A stretch of DNA of 64,000 nucleotides from Vibrio sp. RE88 (GCF_013113835.1 NZ_VTYQ01000003.1:744001-808000), one strand, 5' to 3'; counted from the stretch's first letter, positions 27,404 through 36,891 are shown. Notes: a model not told the origin generated them from the sequence alone. Numbers and translations are program-made.

Positions 27404-27443
27404 AAAGCACTCCTCATGCTATCTTTTAAGCTTCTGGTAAATT

Positions 27444-27469
27444 ATATCGGCAACATCTTCAGATCTTTA
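27444..27469 (-). promoter_or_regulatory. Candidate sigma-28 (FliA) promoter of pomAB
   Basis: The minus strand reads TAAAGATC, 10 bases, GCCGATAT. The sigma-28 consensus is TAAAGTTT-N11-GCCGATAA, so the -10 matches 7 of 8 and the TAAA core is present with a spacer one base short. It lies 41 bases before the pomA start codon. Confidence 0.6.
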
Positions 27470-27666
27470 GTGTTTTATTGGTATCGCACTCACACAAATA
27501 TAGATGTTATGGCGACAGAGTAAACTAGACTAAAGCAGTGACGTGACCTTTATAAGATAATATTGACCGCGCAAACTCGATTTTTCTGTCAATTTTCCTC
27601 GGTTAAATTTGACCATCATTACCTGCTAAGGTAACTTTCGTGCATCTTTTCAAATGTAGAAATATT

Positions 27667-27909
27667 ATGGCGAGCAAGAAACCTGAAAACATGTCCTTTG
27701 AGGCAGCAATTGAAGAACTCGACTCTATTGTTGAACACCTTGAAAACGGTGATCTGGCTCTTGATGACGCACTGAAAAAGTTTGAACGTGGCATCGCACT
27801 GGCCCGTGAAGGTCAGAGTAAGCTAAGCGATGCAGAACAACGCGTCAGTATCTTACTTCAGAACGACGATGATACCCCGCTTTCAGAGTTCTCGACTCAG
27901 CCAGAATAA
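27667..27909 (+). CDS. xseB: Exodeoxyribonuclease VII small subunit
   Basis: An 80-residue protein with the family pattern MSFEAAIEELDSIVEHLENGDLALDDALKKFERG. ATG at 27667 (MASKKP) is the family start. It pairs with XseA, encoded elsewhere, to digest single-stranded DNA from both ends. It is the first gene of xseB-ispA-dxs, the same order as in E. coli. Confidence 0.95.
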   Translation: MASKKPENMSFEAAIEELDSIVEHLENGDLALDDALKKFERGIALAREGQSKLSDAEQRVSILLQNDDDTPLSEFSTQPE

Positions 27910-27931
27910 TTACCACAGAAGAATTGCTCCT

Positions 27932-28816
27932 ATGCACGAGGCGTTAACCTCTCTACAACAAAGAAACAATCAACAATTAGAGCGCTGGCTAAACCAGCTT
28001 CCTCATCAGGAACAGCCTCTGATTGAAGCTATGCGCTACGGCCTGCTATTAGGTGGGAAACGTGCACGCCCATTTCTGGTCTATATTACCGGCCAGATGC
28101 TGGGCTGTAAGCTGGAAGATTTAGATACCCCAGCATCAGCGATTGAGTGCATCCATGCCTACTCGCTTATCCACGATGATTTGCCTGCGATGGACGATGA
28201 CGAGCTTCGTCGCGGACAACCCACCTGCCATATCAAATTCGATGAAGCCACAGCGATCCTGACTGGCGATGCCCTGCAAACCATGGCGTTTACTATTCTT
28301 GCTGATGGAGAATTGAGCTCTGAGGCGGAAACTCATCGTATAAAGATGGTGAAAGCGCTGGCAGAAGCATCCGGGGCAAACGGTATGTGCCTAGGCCAAG
28401 CTTTGGACCTAGCGGCAGAAGGTCGAAAGGTATCGCTTGCAGAGTTGGAAAACATTCACCGCAATAAAACCGGCGCACTAATGAAGTGTGCAATCCGACT
28501 TGGAGCACTGGCTGCAGGGCAGAAAGGCTCAGAAATCTTGCCTCAGTTAGACCAGTTTGCTGACGCTATTGGCTTAGCGTTTCAGGTTCAAGACGACATT
28601 TTAGATATCATCAGTGACACAGAAACCTTAGGTAAACCTCAAGGCTCTGATCAGGAATTAGACAAAAGTACTTATCCTGCACTGCTAGGATTAGAAGGCG
28701 CTATTAACAAAGCTCACACTCTGTTAACGGAAGCTCTTCAAGCTTTAGAAGCAATCCCATACAATACAGAATTACTCGAAGAGTTCGCCCGATACGTCAT
28801 CGAGCGCAAGAACTAA
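27932..28816 (+). CDS. ispA: Farnesyl diphosphate synthase
   Basis: A 294-residue prenyltransferase making geranyl and farnesyl diphosphate from IPP and DMAPP. Both aspartate-rich motifs are present: [14 protein letters not shown] (first, Mg-binding) and DDILD (second), plus the GGKRARPFL substrate loop. ATG at 27932 aligns with the family start; a longer frame overlaps xseB. It lies 22 bases after xseB and 19 before dxs. Confidence 0.95.
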   Translation: MHEALTSLQQRNNQQLERWLNQLPHQEQPLIEAMRYGLLLGGKRARPFLVYITGQMLGCKLEDLDTPASAIECIHAYSLIHDDLPAMDDDELRRGQPTCHIKFDEATAILTGDALQTMAFTILADGELSSEAETHRIKMVKALAEASGANGMCLGQALDLAAEGRKVSLAELENIHRNKTGALMKCAIRLGALAAGQKGSEILPQLDQFADAIGLAFQVQDDILDIISDTETLGKPQGSDQELDKSTYPALLGLEGAINKAHTLLTEALQALEAIPYNTELLEEFARYVIERKN

Positions 28817-28835
28817 ACTAAAAGCGCGCATTTAT

Positions 28836-30701
28836 ATGACTCTTGATATTTCAAAATATCCAACACTGGCTCTGGCAAATACACCAGATGAACTGCGTAG
28901 CCTTCCTAAGGAAGCTTTGCCTACGCTGTGTGACGAATTACGCACCTACTTACTGAACTCTGTCAGTCAATCCAGCGGTCACCTAGCCTCAGGCTTAGGT
29001 ACCGTGGAGCTTACAGTAGCGCTTCACTATGTGTACAACACCCCATTTGATCAGCTGGTTTGGGATGTTGGCCATCAAGCATACCCACACAAAATACTGA
29101 CTGGTCGCCGCGACCAAATGCCAACTATCCGCCAGAAAGACGGATTACACCCTTTTCCTTGGCGCGAAGAAAGTGAGTATGACACGCTATCTGTCGGTCA
29201 CTCATCTACCTCTATCAGCGCTGCGCTAGGTATGGCCATCAGCGCGGAGAAAGAAGGTGAAAATCGTAAAGTGGTCAGCGTGATTGGTGATGGTGCCATT
29301 ACCGCTGGTATGGCATTCGAAGCAATGAACCACGCGGGCGATGTCCACTCAGACATGCTGGTCGTACTAAATGACAACGAGATGTCGATCTCTGAAAACG
29401 TCGGTGCACTGAATAACCATCTCGCTCAGGTACTTTCTGGCAGCCTATACACCTCGATTCGTGAAGGTGGCAAGAAAGTACTCTCCGGTGTACCGCCAAT
29501 TAAAGAGCTGGTTCGCCGCACCGAGGAACACCTTAAAGGCATGGTCGTACCTGGTACGCTATTTGAAGAGCTAGGTTTTAACTACATTGGCCCAGTCGAT
29601 GGTCACGATGTTAACGAACTGGTCAAAACGCTGAAGAACATGCGAGAACTAAAAGGTCCGCAATTCCTTCATATCATGACGAAAAAAGGCAAGGGTTACG
29701 AGCCTGCGGAGAAAGATCCTATCGGTTATCACGGCGTCCCTAAGTTCGACCCTGCCCATACTTCATTGCCAAAGAGTAGCGGCAGCAAGCCAACCTTCTC
29801 AAAGATTTTCGGTGATTTCTTGTGTGACATGGCCGCTCAGGACCCGAAATTGATGGCTATCACGCCAGCAATGCGTGAAGGTTCCGGCATGGTTCGCTTC
29901 TCTAAAGAATACCCACAGCAGTACTTTGATGTAGCGATCGCAGAGCAACATGCCGTCACCTTGGCAACAGGTATGGCAATTGCGGGCAACAACCCAATTG
30001 TCGCAATTTACTCAACTTTCCTTCAGCGCGGTTACGACCAGTTGATTCACGACATCGCCATCATGAATCTTCCAGTGATGTTTGCGATTGACCGTGCTGG
30101 ACTAGTGGGAGCTGATGGTCAGACTCACCAAGGTGCGTTTGATCTGAGCTTTATGCGTTGTATTCCAAACATGGTCATCATGGCACCAAGTGATGAGAAC
30201 GAATGTCGTCAAATGCTCTACACAGGGCATAAGCACACGGGGCCAAGTGCTGTACGTTACCCTCGTGGTAGCGGCATCGGAACTGAGATTGAGCAAGATT
30301 TCACTGCGTTAGAAATTGGCAAAGGTCGAGTCGTACGAAAAGGTGAAAAAGTGGCGATTCTCAGCTTCGGTACTTTCTTAGGCAATGCACTGGAAGCGGC
30401 TGAAAAACTCAATGTGACAGTCGCTGATATGCGTTTTGTTAAACCACTTGATGAAGCTTTGATCAAACAACTTGTTGATGAGCATGATGTGATTGTCACA
30501 TTAGAAGAAAATGCCATCGCAGGCGGGGCTGGCGCTGGTGTGATCGAGTTTATGATGCAAGAAAAACTCATTAAGCCAGTACTGAACTTAGGTCTTCCTG
30601 ACCAATTCATTGCTCAAGGAACTCAAGATGAGCTGCATCAAGCGCTCGGATTAGATGCTAAAGGCATTGAGCAGTCAATTCGAAATTACCTCGAAAAATA
30701 G
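28836..30701 (+). CDS. dxs: 1-deoxy-D-xylulose-5-phosphate synthase
   Basis: A 621-residue thiamine-diphosphate enzyme, the entry step of the MEP isoprenoid pathway, joining pyruvate and glyceraldehyde-3-phosphate. [18 protein letters not shown] carries the ThDP/Mg-binding GDG...N motif, with [18 protein letters not shown] before it and the transketolase-like [16 protein letters not shown] block later. Length equals E. coli Dxs (620). Last gene of the operon, followed by a strong terminator. Confidence 0.97.
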   Translation: MTLDISKYPTLALANTPDELRSLPKEALPTLCDELRTYLLNSVSQSSGHLASGLGTVELTVALHYVYNTPFDQLVWDVGHQAYPHKILTGRRDQMPTIRQKDGLHPFPWREESEYDTLSVGHSSTSISAALGMAISAEKEGENRKVVSVIGDGAITAGMAFEAMNHAGDVHSDMLVVLNDNEMSISENVGALNNHLAQVLSGSLYTSIREGGKKVLSGVPPIKELVRRTEEHLKGMVVPGTLFEELGFNYIGPVDGHDVNELVKTLKNMRELKGPQFLHIMTKKGKGYEPAEKDPIGYHGVPKFDPAHTSLPKSSGSKPTFSKIFGDFLCDMAAQDPKLMAITPAMREGSGMVRFSKEYPQQYFDVAIAEQHAVTLATGMAIAGNNPIVAIYSTFLQRGYDQLIHDIAIMNLPVMFAIDRAGLVGADGQTHQGAFDLSFMRCIPNMVIMAPSDENECRQMLYTGHKHTGPSAVRYPRGSGIGTEIEQDFTALEIGKGRVVRKGEKVAILSFGTFLGNALEAAEKLNVTVADMRFVKPLDEALIKQLVDEHDVIVTLEENAIAGGAGAGVIEFMMQEKLIKPVLNLGLPDQFIAQGTQDELHQALGLDAKGIEQSIRNYLEK

Positions 30702-30727
30702 CGCTCAGTTCAGCTTAAATTACTGCT

Positions 30728-30754
30728 AAAAAGCTCTCTTTCGAGAGCTTTTTT
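30728..30754. terminator. Terminator between dxs and truC
   Basis: AAAAGCTCTC, loop TTTC, GAGAGCTTTTTT, flanked by A and T tracts; it can serve both convergent units. Confidence 0.9.
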
Positions 30755-30758
30755 CATT

Positions 30759-31484
30759 CTATTCAGGCATCTGCCAAGCAAACTCATCGCAAATCTTCTG
30801 CCATGTATCATCGACTTTCGCTTTAATCAGCACCGTCTGGTTAGTAAACGGGTGCACAAACTCTAAGCTTGAAGCATGCAGAAGCAAGCGGTGGGAGTCA
30901 TAGACTTCTCTAAACAATTTGTTGTGCTTGCCATCGCCATGAGTGGTATCACCAACTATCGGATGACGAAGGTGAGCCATATGGCGCCTAAGCTGATGTT
31001 TGCGCCCAGTCAGTGGCTTTAACTCCATCAAACAGTAGCGAGTCGTAGGAAATTTTCCCGTTGAGTAAGGGATCTCTGTTTTTGCCAATGGGCGGTAATC
31101 AGTAATCGCTTCCTGAGCTTCCTTCTCTTGACTGGCATGCTTATCGGCGATCTTATCCAGCTCAACCTTTAAGGCATAATCTAATCGTCCCGCCTCTTCA
31201 ATCCAACCGCGCACAATAGCGTGATAGGTCTTGGTCATTTCGTGGTTGGCAAACATGGGCATCACTTGAGAGGCCACATCACTCGACAAGGCAAAAATCA
31301 ACACTCCCGATGTCGGTCGATCAAGACGATGAAGTGGAAATACATGTTGACCAATTTGATCACGCAGTGTCTGCATCACAAACTGAGTTTCGTGTTTATC
31401 TAACCAACTACGGTGAACCAACATCCCAGCTGGCTTGTTCACGGCAACAAAGTACTCGTCCTGAAAAACAATATCTAATATCAC
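30759..31484 (-). CDS. truC: tRNA pseudouridine(65) synthase
   Basis: A 241-residue RluA-family synthase with the catalytic Asp in HRLDRPTSGVLIF and the substrate-binding LTGRKHQLRRHMAHL block. Length and the following C-terminal region fit TruC, which isomerises U65 in tRNA-Ile and tRNA-Asp. It overlaps yqcC by 4 bases (ATGA), the same pairing as in E. coli. Confidence 0.92.
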   Translation of the reverse strand: MILDIVFQDEYFVAVNKPAGMLVHRSWLDKHETQFVMQTLRDQIGQHVFPLHRLDRPTSGVLIFALSSDVASQVMPMFANHEMTKTYHAIVRGWIEEAGRLDYALKVELDKIADKHASQEKEAQEAITDYRPLAKTEIPYSTGKFPTTRYCLMELKPLTGRKHQLRRHMAHLRHPIVGDTTHGDGKHNKLFREVYDSHRLLLHASSLEFVHPFTNQTVLIKAKVDDTWQKICDEFAWQMPE

Positions 31485-31795
31485 GCACAGGCCTCATCTA
31501 TCGCTCTAAGCAGATCAAGTAATGGAGCATATGCCCCATGCTCTTTCCAACACTCTTCAAAGTAAGGCGTAATCGCAAAGCCTGCGGGTAAAGGCATCTT
31601 CTGCTCAAGAAGAGATGCCATTTTTGGTAAAAATACCCACTGTAACCATTGTTCTGGTTGTAACGTATCGACCGCAAAAGGTTCAGCACTTTGTAGCGCT
31701 TGGTCAGTTGGCTTGTGTCGTTGCCACAGTTTTAGCTCGCGCATGACAGAGGGTAACTGGTCTAGAAGTGGTACTAATTGCTGTTCTTTTGTCAT
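31481..31795 (-). CDS. yqcC: YqcC family protein
   Basis: A 104-residue protein of the YqcC (DUF446) family: PFAVDTLQPEQWLQWVFLPKM is the typical core. I chose ATG at 31795 (MTKEQQL) instead of a 14-residue upstream extension. Function unknown. It is coupled to truC, and in E. coli the pair also lies next to csrB. Confidence 0.88.
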   Translation of the reverse strand: MTKEQQLVPLLDQLPSVMRELKLWQRHKPTDQALQSAEPFAVDTLQPEQWLQWVFLPKMASLLEQKMPLPAGFAITPYFEECWKEHGAYAPLLDLLRAIDEACA

Positions 31796-31870
31796 AAACC
31801 TGAGGGGAAACCTTGAAATTAGGCATAAGAGTACCATTTATAGAGGAAAGAAAGTTAGGACTATTCAGCA

Positions 31871-32908
31871 ATGGACACCATTCATACCCTCAGCCAGTTA
31901 TTAACCAATAGTGAATGCCAATATCAGGTTTATGATCTAGGGCGCCGAATCAAACACATAGACAGCAAAGTGTTTGCCGATGTAGAAAAAGGCCTTCAAC
32001 CCTATCCGTTCCCTCTACAGCGCAAAGCGCATCTCGCGATTGCTTACTGGAATGAACACAAGCAACCGTGGATTTGGTTCTTAAAGTTTGAGCTGGATGA
32101 GCGTGGTCTATTGAAGCAGGCTGATGTAGGCAACTTCATTAAATATGTCGTTGAGGCGATGGGAACGCGCTTGAGTCAGGAAATGACAGAAGAGCAGCAA
32201 CAAAAGCTATCGAATAACCCTTATACCTATAAGCCTGCTGAAGATAAAATGGCTGTTTTTCACAGTCAAATAAGAGCTCAACTCGACTTGCCATGCAGTC
32301 AGTACTATGAGCACGCACAGCACTACTTCTCTGGTGGTCTCGGCTGGGATAAATGGCAGACCGTCGGCCTTCAAGGTGTAACCGATATCTGTGCCCGCCT
32401 TGGGCATAACCAAAACGGTGTCAACTTACGCAAAGCGCTAAAACACCTACCTAATGAGCCGCTTTATGCCTTGCTAGGAGCGCTGGAGCATACACCTTTG
32501 CCAGATAAACTGGCAGAGCGTTTACAAGAAATGGCCCTTGAGCAGATAGACAGCAATGACCCAGATATCTTCCTCCTTGGCGCTCTCGCTCGTGCATTGT
32601 CTGGAGCTAACACGTCGTATTCAGGAGTGATACTCGACAAAATACTCGCGTCTCCTCGCTTAAGCCATCAAGAAGTGTTGATTGGTGTCGCAGGCCGCAG
32701 TTGGTACCTTCTCCGCGACCAACAACTTGCACAGCAATTTCTTCTGCGTTTAGCTCAGACTGGTAATCAGGCGCTATTTAATCAATTGTTTGCCGATCTG
32801 GTGATGCTACCTGAATTGAGAATGGTGTTATTACCCCTGCTTCATTCTGCACCATCTCAGGAGCTGGCAGAGGCGCTGGTAAAACTTCAACAAGCGACTA
32901 AGGGCTAA
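31871..32908 (+). CDS. DUF3549 family protein
   Basis: A 345-residue soluble protein recognised as DUF3549, found in Vibrio and relatives. The N-terminal half has Trp/Phe-rich strands (YWNEHKQPWIWFLKFELDE). The second half is a run of short helices of the armadillo or HEAT type, suggested by LARALSGAN, LSHQEVLIGVAGRSWYLLRD and similar segments. No catalytic motif is visible. It is co-directional with, and 3 bases before, the DUF3301 gene. Confidence 0.72.
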   Translation: MDTIHTLSQLLTNSECQYQVYDLGRRIKHIDSKVFADVEKGLQPYPFPLQRKAHLAIAYWNEHKQPWIWFLKFELDERGLLKQADVGNFIKYVVEAMGTRLSQEMTEEQQQKLSNNPYTYKPAEDKMAVFHSQIRAQLDLPCSQYYEHAQHYFSGGLGWDKWQTVGLQGVTDICARLGHNQNGVNLRKALKHLPNEPLYALLGALEHTPLPDKLAERLQEMALEQIDSNDPDIFLLGALARALSGANTSYSGVILDKILASPRLSHQEVLIGVAGRSWYLLRDQQLAQQFLLRLAQTGNQALFNQLFADLVMLPELRMVLLPLLHSAPSQELAEALVKLQQATKG

Positions 32909-32911
32909 AAG

Positions 32912-33211
32912 ATGATCGGTGACCTTCTAGCCATTCTGGGATTGGTATTCGGCTGTTTTTTGTTCTGGCAACAGAGAAGACAAGCTGAGTTAGCCAAATC
33001 AATCGCGGCCAACAAATGTAAGCAGCTCGATCTGCAGTTGATCAGCGTCGCGCTAAAAGGTCATAAACTGAAAACGCCAGACGGAATCTGGCGTTGGCAC
33101 TCTGTTTATCAATTTGAGTTTTCATCACTTGGCGATGACTGCTACCAAGGCAAGTTGATCATGCAAGGCTTTCGACTGATGAAGGTCGATCTACCACCTC
33201 ATCGGATGTAA
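32912..33211 (+). CDS. DUF3301 family membrane-anchored protein
   Basis: A 99-residue protein with one N-terminal transmembrane helix (3-20) and a cytoplasmic part containing NKCKQLDLQLISVALKG and WRWHSVYQFEFSS, the DUF3301 pattern. Function unknown; it always seems to accompany DUF3549. Its last 53 bases overlap the end of the convergent GNAT gene on the other strand. Confidence 0.75.
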   Translation: MIGDLLAILGLVFGCFLFWQQRRQAELAKSIAANKCKQLDLQLISVALKGHKLKTPDGIWRWHSVYQFEFSSLGDDCYQGKLIMQGFRLMKVDLPPHRM

Positions 33212-33677
33212 ATACATACTCATTGTACGGGCCAAATGCATCTCGATTTTGACCGCATAATTCAAAACCCAGCTTGCCTAGAATACGAATCGATGGCGTG
33301 TGCTCAATGTTGGCTGTGGCTGATACGCGAGTTAAGTTGAGGTCCCGCACCGCCTTAGGGAAAAAGGCCTTCAGGACTTCACTGGCGTACCCCTTCCCCC
33401 AATAGGCTTTATCAAAGATATACCCTAATTCCGGCCCACTATCCAAATGATAGATAAATACATGCCCGATATATTCTCGTGAATGACTGTCTAAAACAGC
33501 CAACGCATAAATGGTGTGATCATGTAAAACTTGCTGGAAAAGCTGTTTTGCTGAAGAAACAGTGTGCGGTCCATTCATCTCAGCTCGATTCTTGGCACAA
33601 CAGTTAAGCATCAAGAATTCCGATTGCAATGATTCATTGTACGGCACCAGTAATGTTCGGCGAGTTACGATAGTCAC
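33159..33677 (-). CDS. GNAT-family N-acetyltransferase (RimJ/RimL-like)
   Basis: A 172-residue GCN5-related acetyltransferase. The acetyl-CoA loop is in YWGKGYASEVLKAFF (motif A), followed by RVSATANIEHTPSIRILGKLGFEL (motif B). This resembles ribosomal-protein N-acetyltransferases, but the substrate cannot be told. It overlaps the DUF3301 gene tail to tail by 53 bases. Confidence 0.85.
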   Translation of the reverse strand: MTIVTRRTLLVPYNESLQSEFLMLNCCAKNRAEMNGPHTVSSAKQLFQQVLHDHTIYALAVLDSHSREYIGHVFIYHLDSGPELGYIFDKAYWGKGYASEVLKAFFPKAVRDLNLTRVSATANIEHTPSIRILGKLGFELCGQNRDAFGPYNEYVFTSDEVVDRPSSVESLA

Positions 33678-33700
33678 AACACATCCTTATTGACAGCATG

Positions 33701-33725
33701 CCCCTGAAGAACAGGGGATATTTTT
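33701..33725 (+). terminator. Rightward terminator beyond the GNAT gene
   Basis: CCCCTG, loop AAGAA, CAGGGG, then ATATTTTTG. The T run is on the plus strand only. The only plus-strand unit that could use it is DUF3549-DUF3301, whose transcript would then cross the whole GNAT gene in antisense. Confidence 0.6.
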
Positions 33726-33830
33726 GTTTCCAAACGTAGAAACAAAGCCGAAAAGTTATACCAACTGATAAGTTTAGTTATTGATCTAGATTGTTATTTT
33801 GACGTTGTTAGTGTGAGTTATGCCTAAGGT

Positions 33831-33864
33831 TAAAGAAAAGCCCCGATACGCAAATATCGGGGCT
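33831..33864 (-). terminator. Terminator of the CsrB-like RNA
   Basis: On the minus strand AGCCCCGATA, a 6-base loop, TATCGGGGCT, then TTTCTTTA: a 10-bp stem with U-rich tail. Confidence 0.85.
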
Positions 33865-34243
33865 ATAGTCTTACTCGTAGCAGTCCGGCCACAAAAGGTG
33901 CTCCATGCATCTTCCTTAATAGTCACTGAATCCTTCAGTGTTATCCTGGCTTCGCCGTCCTAGCGGTGTCCTAATCGTCCTGATAGCTAACTGACCTGTT
34001 AGCGCACGTCACTTGTTCCCTGAGCGGTGTCCTTTGCATCATCCTGACACTGTCACGCCTCTTCCCTGAGGGGGCCTATCCGTCCTTAGTACTGAATTCC
34101 CATCAGTAGCTGCATCCCTACAGTATCCTTCGCTCCTTGCTGACTAGCACTCCTTACCAGCCAAATCTTCGTCCCGAAGATGTTCAGTCCTTAACGTTCC
34201 TGTTCCGTGTCAGCATCCCGTCCAACACTTGGTAATTTACCCT
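33833..34243 (-). ncRNA. csrB: CsrB-family small RNA (CsrA sponge)
   Basis: This 410-nt non-coding stretch contains about 25 GGA triplets on the minus strand by hand count, about 14 of them AGGA, spaced every 10-25 bases, many in loops of short hairpins. That is the diagnostic pattern of CsrB/CsrC RNAs, which sequester CsrA (E. coli CsrB has 22). It ends in a strong intrinsic terminator, starts 8 bases after a TATAGA -10, and lies near yqcC-truC as in E. coli. Vibrio usually has several paralogues (CsrB, C, D), so which one this is cannot be told. The 5' end is an estimate. Confidence 0.88.
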
Positions 34244-34250
34244 ACCTCTT

Positions 34251-34256
34251 TCTATA
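34251..34256 (-). promoter_or_regulatory. Candidate -10 of csrB
   Basis: The minus strand reads TATAGA, placing the start at about 34243. No good -35 hexamer is at the right distance, consistent with an activator-dependent promoter. Confidence 0.5.
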
Positions 34257-34385
34257 AGCAATGCGATAAACGAATGCTCAGGTTACGTAAATACGCTATT
34301 TAGATTTAATATCAAACAAATTCAACAACATAAAATAACAATGCGTTTATCACACCAGTGTAAGACTGTTTTATCGCACACTAAG

Positions 34386-34403
34386 CGTAAGAGATCTCGC
34401 ACA
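34386..34403. promoter_or_regulatory. VarA/UvrY (GacA)-type box upstream of csrB
   Basis: CGTAAGAGATCTCGCACA resembles the GacA/UvrY box TGTAAG-N6-CTTACA (9 of 12 specified bases), about 150 bases upstream of the predicted csrB start. The distance is similar to that known for E. coli csrB. A weaker half-site TGTAAG lies at 34359-34364. Confidence 0.5.
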
Positions 34404-34480
34404 TTGCAAGAGTGCATTTTCTATTCGCATTCACAGGATACGTTGAGTATCATGACGCTGAACGCATTCAAGGAGGTCAT

Positions 34481-34768
34481 ATGCTCACTCAAGATGTTAG
34501 TCAGGAGCTTAAGGAAGTTTTAGAACAGCTCCAAAAAGAGGGTAAGGAGCCAACCGTCGCCTTGGTGAAAGCACGCCTTAGTACAGCCATCCCTATGCCT
34601 GCTCTTATCACGACAATTAAAAGCTGGAAAAGTGCTAACCGTGTTCCTAAAGTAGAAGTCGCTGCTAAAACAGCTAATGACGCATGCAGAATTACTGAGC
34701 TGGAAAAACAAGTCGCTGAGTTGACCACTAGGTTGGCACTATTAGAAGAGAAGATGGCGAACTCGTAA
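34481..34768 (+). CDS. Small KfrA-N-like putative DNA-binding protein with coiled coil
   Basis: A 95-residue protein. ATG at 34481 is preceded by a perfect AAGGAGGT Shine-Dalgarno; the upstream 23-residue extension is unlikely. Residues 8-50 (LEQLQKEGKEPTVALVKARL, then an Ile/Trp-containing helix IKSWK) follow the pattern of KfrA N-terminal DNA-binding domains. Residues 70-93 are a Leu/Glu/Lys heptad coiled coil (ITELEKQVAELTTRLALLEEK). Target unknown. It is divergent from csrB across a shared 240-base control region. Confidence 0.62.
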   Translation: MLTQDVSQELKEVLEQLQKEGKEPTVALVKARLSTAIPMPALITTIKSWKSANRVPKVEVAAKTANDACRITELEKQVAELTTRLALLEEKMANS

Positions 34769-34801
34769 GTGAGTTTATCTCGCTGATAAGACCCAGAATA
34801 G

Positions 34802-34833
34802 AAAAGGCTTGGCGCAATGCCAAGCCTTTTTTT
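34802..34833. terminator. Terminator between the KfrA-like gene and sucD
   Basis: AAAAGGCTTGGC, loop GCAAT, GCCAAGCCTTTTTTT. It serves both convergent units and ends the long sdh-suc transcript. Confidence 0.92.
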
Positions 34834-34852
34834 GTTTAGGCAGATTGGTGAA

Positions 34853-35725
34853 TTACCAACCTGTTACTTCACGTAGACCTTTACCGATGTCTGCTAGAGA
34901 CTTAACCGTCTTAACGCCTGCTGCTTCTAGAGCTGCAAACTTGTCTTCCGCTGTACCTTTACCACCAGAGATGATTGCACCAGCATGGCCCATACGTTTG
35001 CCTGGAGGCGCTGTAACACCAGCAATGTAAGAAACAACAGGTTTAGTTACGTTCTCTTTGATAAACGCCGCTGCTTCTTCTTCTGCTGTACCACCGATCT
35101 CACCGATCATTACGATAGCTTCAGTTTCTGGATCTTCTTGGAACAGTTTTAGGATATCAATGAAGTTTGAACCTGGGATTGGGTCACCACCGATACCAAC
35201 ACAAGTAGACTGACCGAAGCCTTCATCTGTAGTCTGCTTAACCGCTTCATACGTTAGAGTACCAGAGCGAGAAACAATACCTACTTTACCTTTCTTGTGG
35301 ATATGACCAGGCATGATACCAATCTTACACTCGTCAGGAGTGATTAGACCTGGACAGTTAGGACCGATCATGCGAACGCCAGTTTCTTCTAGCTTCACTT
35401 TCACGTCGATCATATCTGTTGTAGGGATACCTTCAGTGATCGTTACGATAAGCTCGATACCTGCATCAATCGCTTCTAGGATTGCATCTTTACAGAAAGG
35501 TGCTGGAACGTAGATAACTGTTGCTGTTGCGCCAGTTGCTTCTACTGCTTCACGTACAGTGTTGAACACAGGAAGACCAAGGTGAGTTTGACCACCTTTA
35601 CCTGGAGATACACCACCAACCATCTGTGTTCCGTATGCGATAGCTTGCTCAGAGTGGAAAGTACCTTGACCACCAGTGAAACCCTGACAGATTACTTTGG
35701 TGTCTTTATTAATTAGTACAGACAT
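34853..35725 (-). CDS. sucD: Succinyl-CoA synthetase alpha subunit
   Basis: A 290-residue subunit with the CoA-binding Rossmann domain ([19 protein letters not shown]) and the phosphohistidine region [17 protein letters not shown], where the active His (GHAG) is phosphorylated. Together with SucC it converts succinyl-CoA to succinate with NTP formation. Its ATG overlaps the sucC stop by one base (35725). Last gene of sdhCDAB-sucABCD. Confidence 0.97.
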   Translation of the reverse strand: MSVLINKDTKVICQGFTGGQGTFHSEQAIAYGTQMVGGVSPGKGGQTHLGLPVFNTVREAVEATGATATVIYVPAPFCKDAILEAIDAGIELIVTITEGIPTTDMIDVKVKLEETGVRMIGPNCPGLITPDECKIGIMPGHIHKKGKVGIVSRSGTLTYEAVKQTTDEGFGQSTCVGIGGDPIPGSNFIDILKLFQEDPETEAIVMIGEIGGTAEEEAAAFIKENVTKPVVSYIAGVTAPPGKRMGHAGAIISGGKGTAEDKFAALEAAGVKTVKSLADIGKGLREVTGW

Positions 35726-36891
35726 TATTTGCCCTCCGCAGCAGCAACAACTTTCTGAGCTGCGTCAGTTAGTGACTCAGCAGCGATGATATCAACATCA
35801 GAATTAGCAAGAACTTCGCGACCTAGGTCTGCGTTAGTACCTTCGAGACGAACAACAACTGGTACGCTTACGCCTACCTCTTTAACTGCACCAATAATAC
35901 CTTCTGCAATCATGTCACAACGCACGATACCACCGAAGATGTTTACCAGTACTGCTTTTACATTGTCATCAGATAGGATGATCTTGAATGCTTCTGCTAC
36001 ACGCTCTTTAGTCGCGCCGCCACCTACGTCTAGGAAGTTAGCTGGCTTGCCACCGTGTAGGTTTACGATATCCATTGTGCCCATTGCTAGACCAGCACCG
36101 TTAACCATACAGCCAACGTTGCCATCTAGAGCGACATAGTTCAGTTCCCACTGAGCAGCATGTGCTTCACGCTCATCTTCTTGTGAAGGATCGTGCATTT
36201 CACGCAGCTTAGGCTGACGGTACATTGCGTTTGAGTCGATGTTAATCTTGCCATCTAGACAAAGCAGGTTACCTTCACCAGTGACAACCAGTGGGTTGAT
36301 TTCTAGTAGTGCTAGATCGTACTGAGCAAACATAGTACCAAGACCCATGAAGATCTTAACGAACTGCTTGATCTGGTCACCCACTAGACCAAGTTTGAAC
36401 GCAAGTTCACGACCTTGATAAGCTTGAGGACCAACCAATGGGTCGATCGCAGCTTTATGGATTAGCTCCGGCGTTTCTTCCGCAACTTTCTCAATCTCAA
36501 CACCGCCTTCCGTTGAAGCCATGAAAACGATCTTACGGCTTGCACGGTCAACAACCGCACCAAGGTAAAGTTCGTTAGCGATATTAGACGCTTCTTCAAC
36601 AAGGATTTTTGTAACAGGCTGACCATTTGCATCTGTTTGGTAAGTTACCAGGTTCTTACCTAGCCATTTTTGCGCAAATTCTTTTACGCCATCTTTTGTG
36701 TCATGTAGTTCAACACCACCCGCTTTACCGCGGCCACCAGCGTGAACCTGACATTTAACAACTTTTTTCTCTGTGCTAATGCGTCCCGCAGCTTCGAAAG
36801 CTTCTTGAGGGGTATCACACGCATAGCCTTCCGGTACAGGCAAACCGAATTCTGCAAACAGCTGTTTGGCTTGGTATTCATGCAAATTCAT
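35725..36891 (-). CDS. sucC: Succinyl-CoA synthetase beta subunit
   Basis: A 388-residue ATP-grasp subunit equal in length to E. coli SucC, with the N-terminal [20 protein letters not shown], the [16 protein letters not shown] nucleotide loop and [15 protein letters not shown] near the C-terminus. It is separated from sucB by 209 bases containing two strong hairpins, so suc transcription may be partly uncoupled here. Confidence 0.97.
   Translation of the reverse strand: MNLHEYQAKQLFAEFGLPVPEGYACDTPQEAFEAAGRISTEKKVVKCQVHAGGRGKAGGVELHDTKDGVKEFAQKWLGKNLVTYQTDANGQPVTKILVEEASNIANELYLGAVVDRASRKIVFMASTEGGVEIEKVAEETPELIHKAAIDPLVGPQAYQGRELAFKLGLVGDQIKQFVKIFMGLGTMFAQYDLALLEINPLVVTGEGNLLCLDGKINIDSNAMYRQPKLREMHDPSQEDEREAHAAQWELNYVALDGNVGCMVNGAGLAMGTMDIVNLHGGKPANFLDVGGGATKERVAEAFKIILSDDNVKAVLVNIFGGIVRCDMIAEGIIGAVKEVGVSVPVVVRLEGTNADLGREVLANSDVDIIAAESLTDAAQKVVAAAEGK

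Noticed and set aside
34341..34523. A 60-codon plus-strand frame upstream of the KfrA-like gene
   Set aside because: It overlaps the csrB control region and the start of the next gene in another frame, with no ribosome site.
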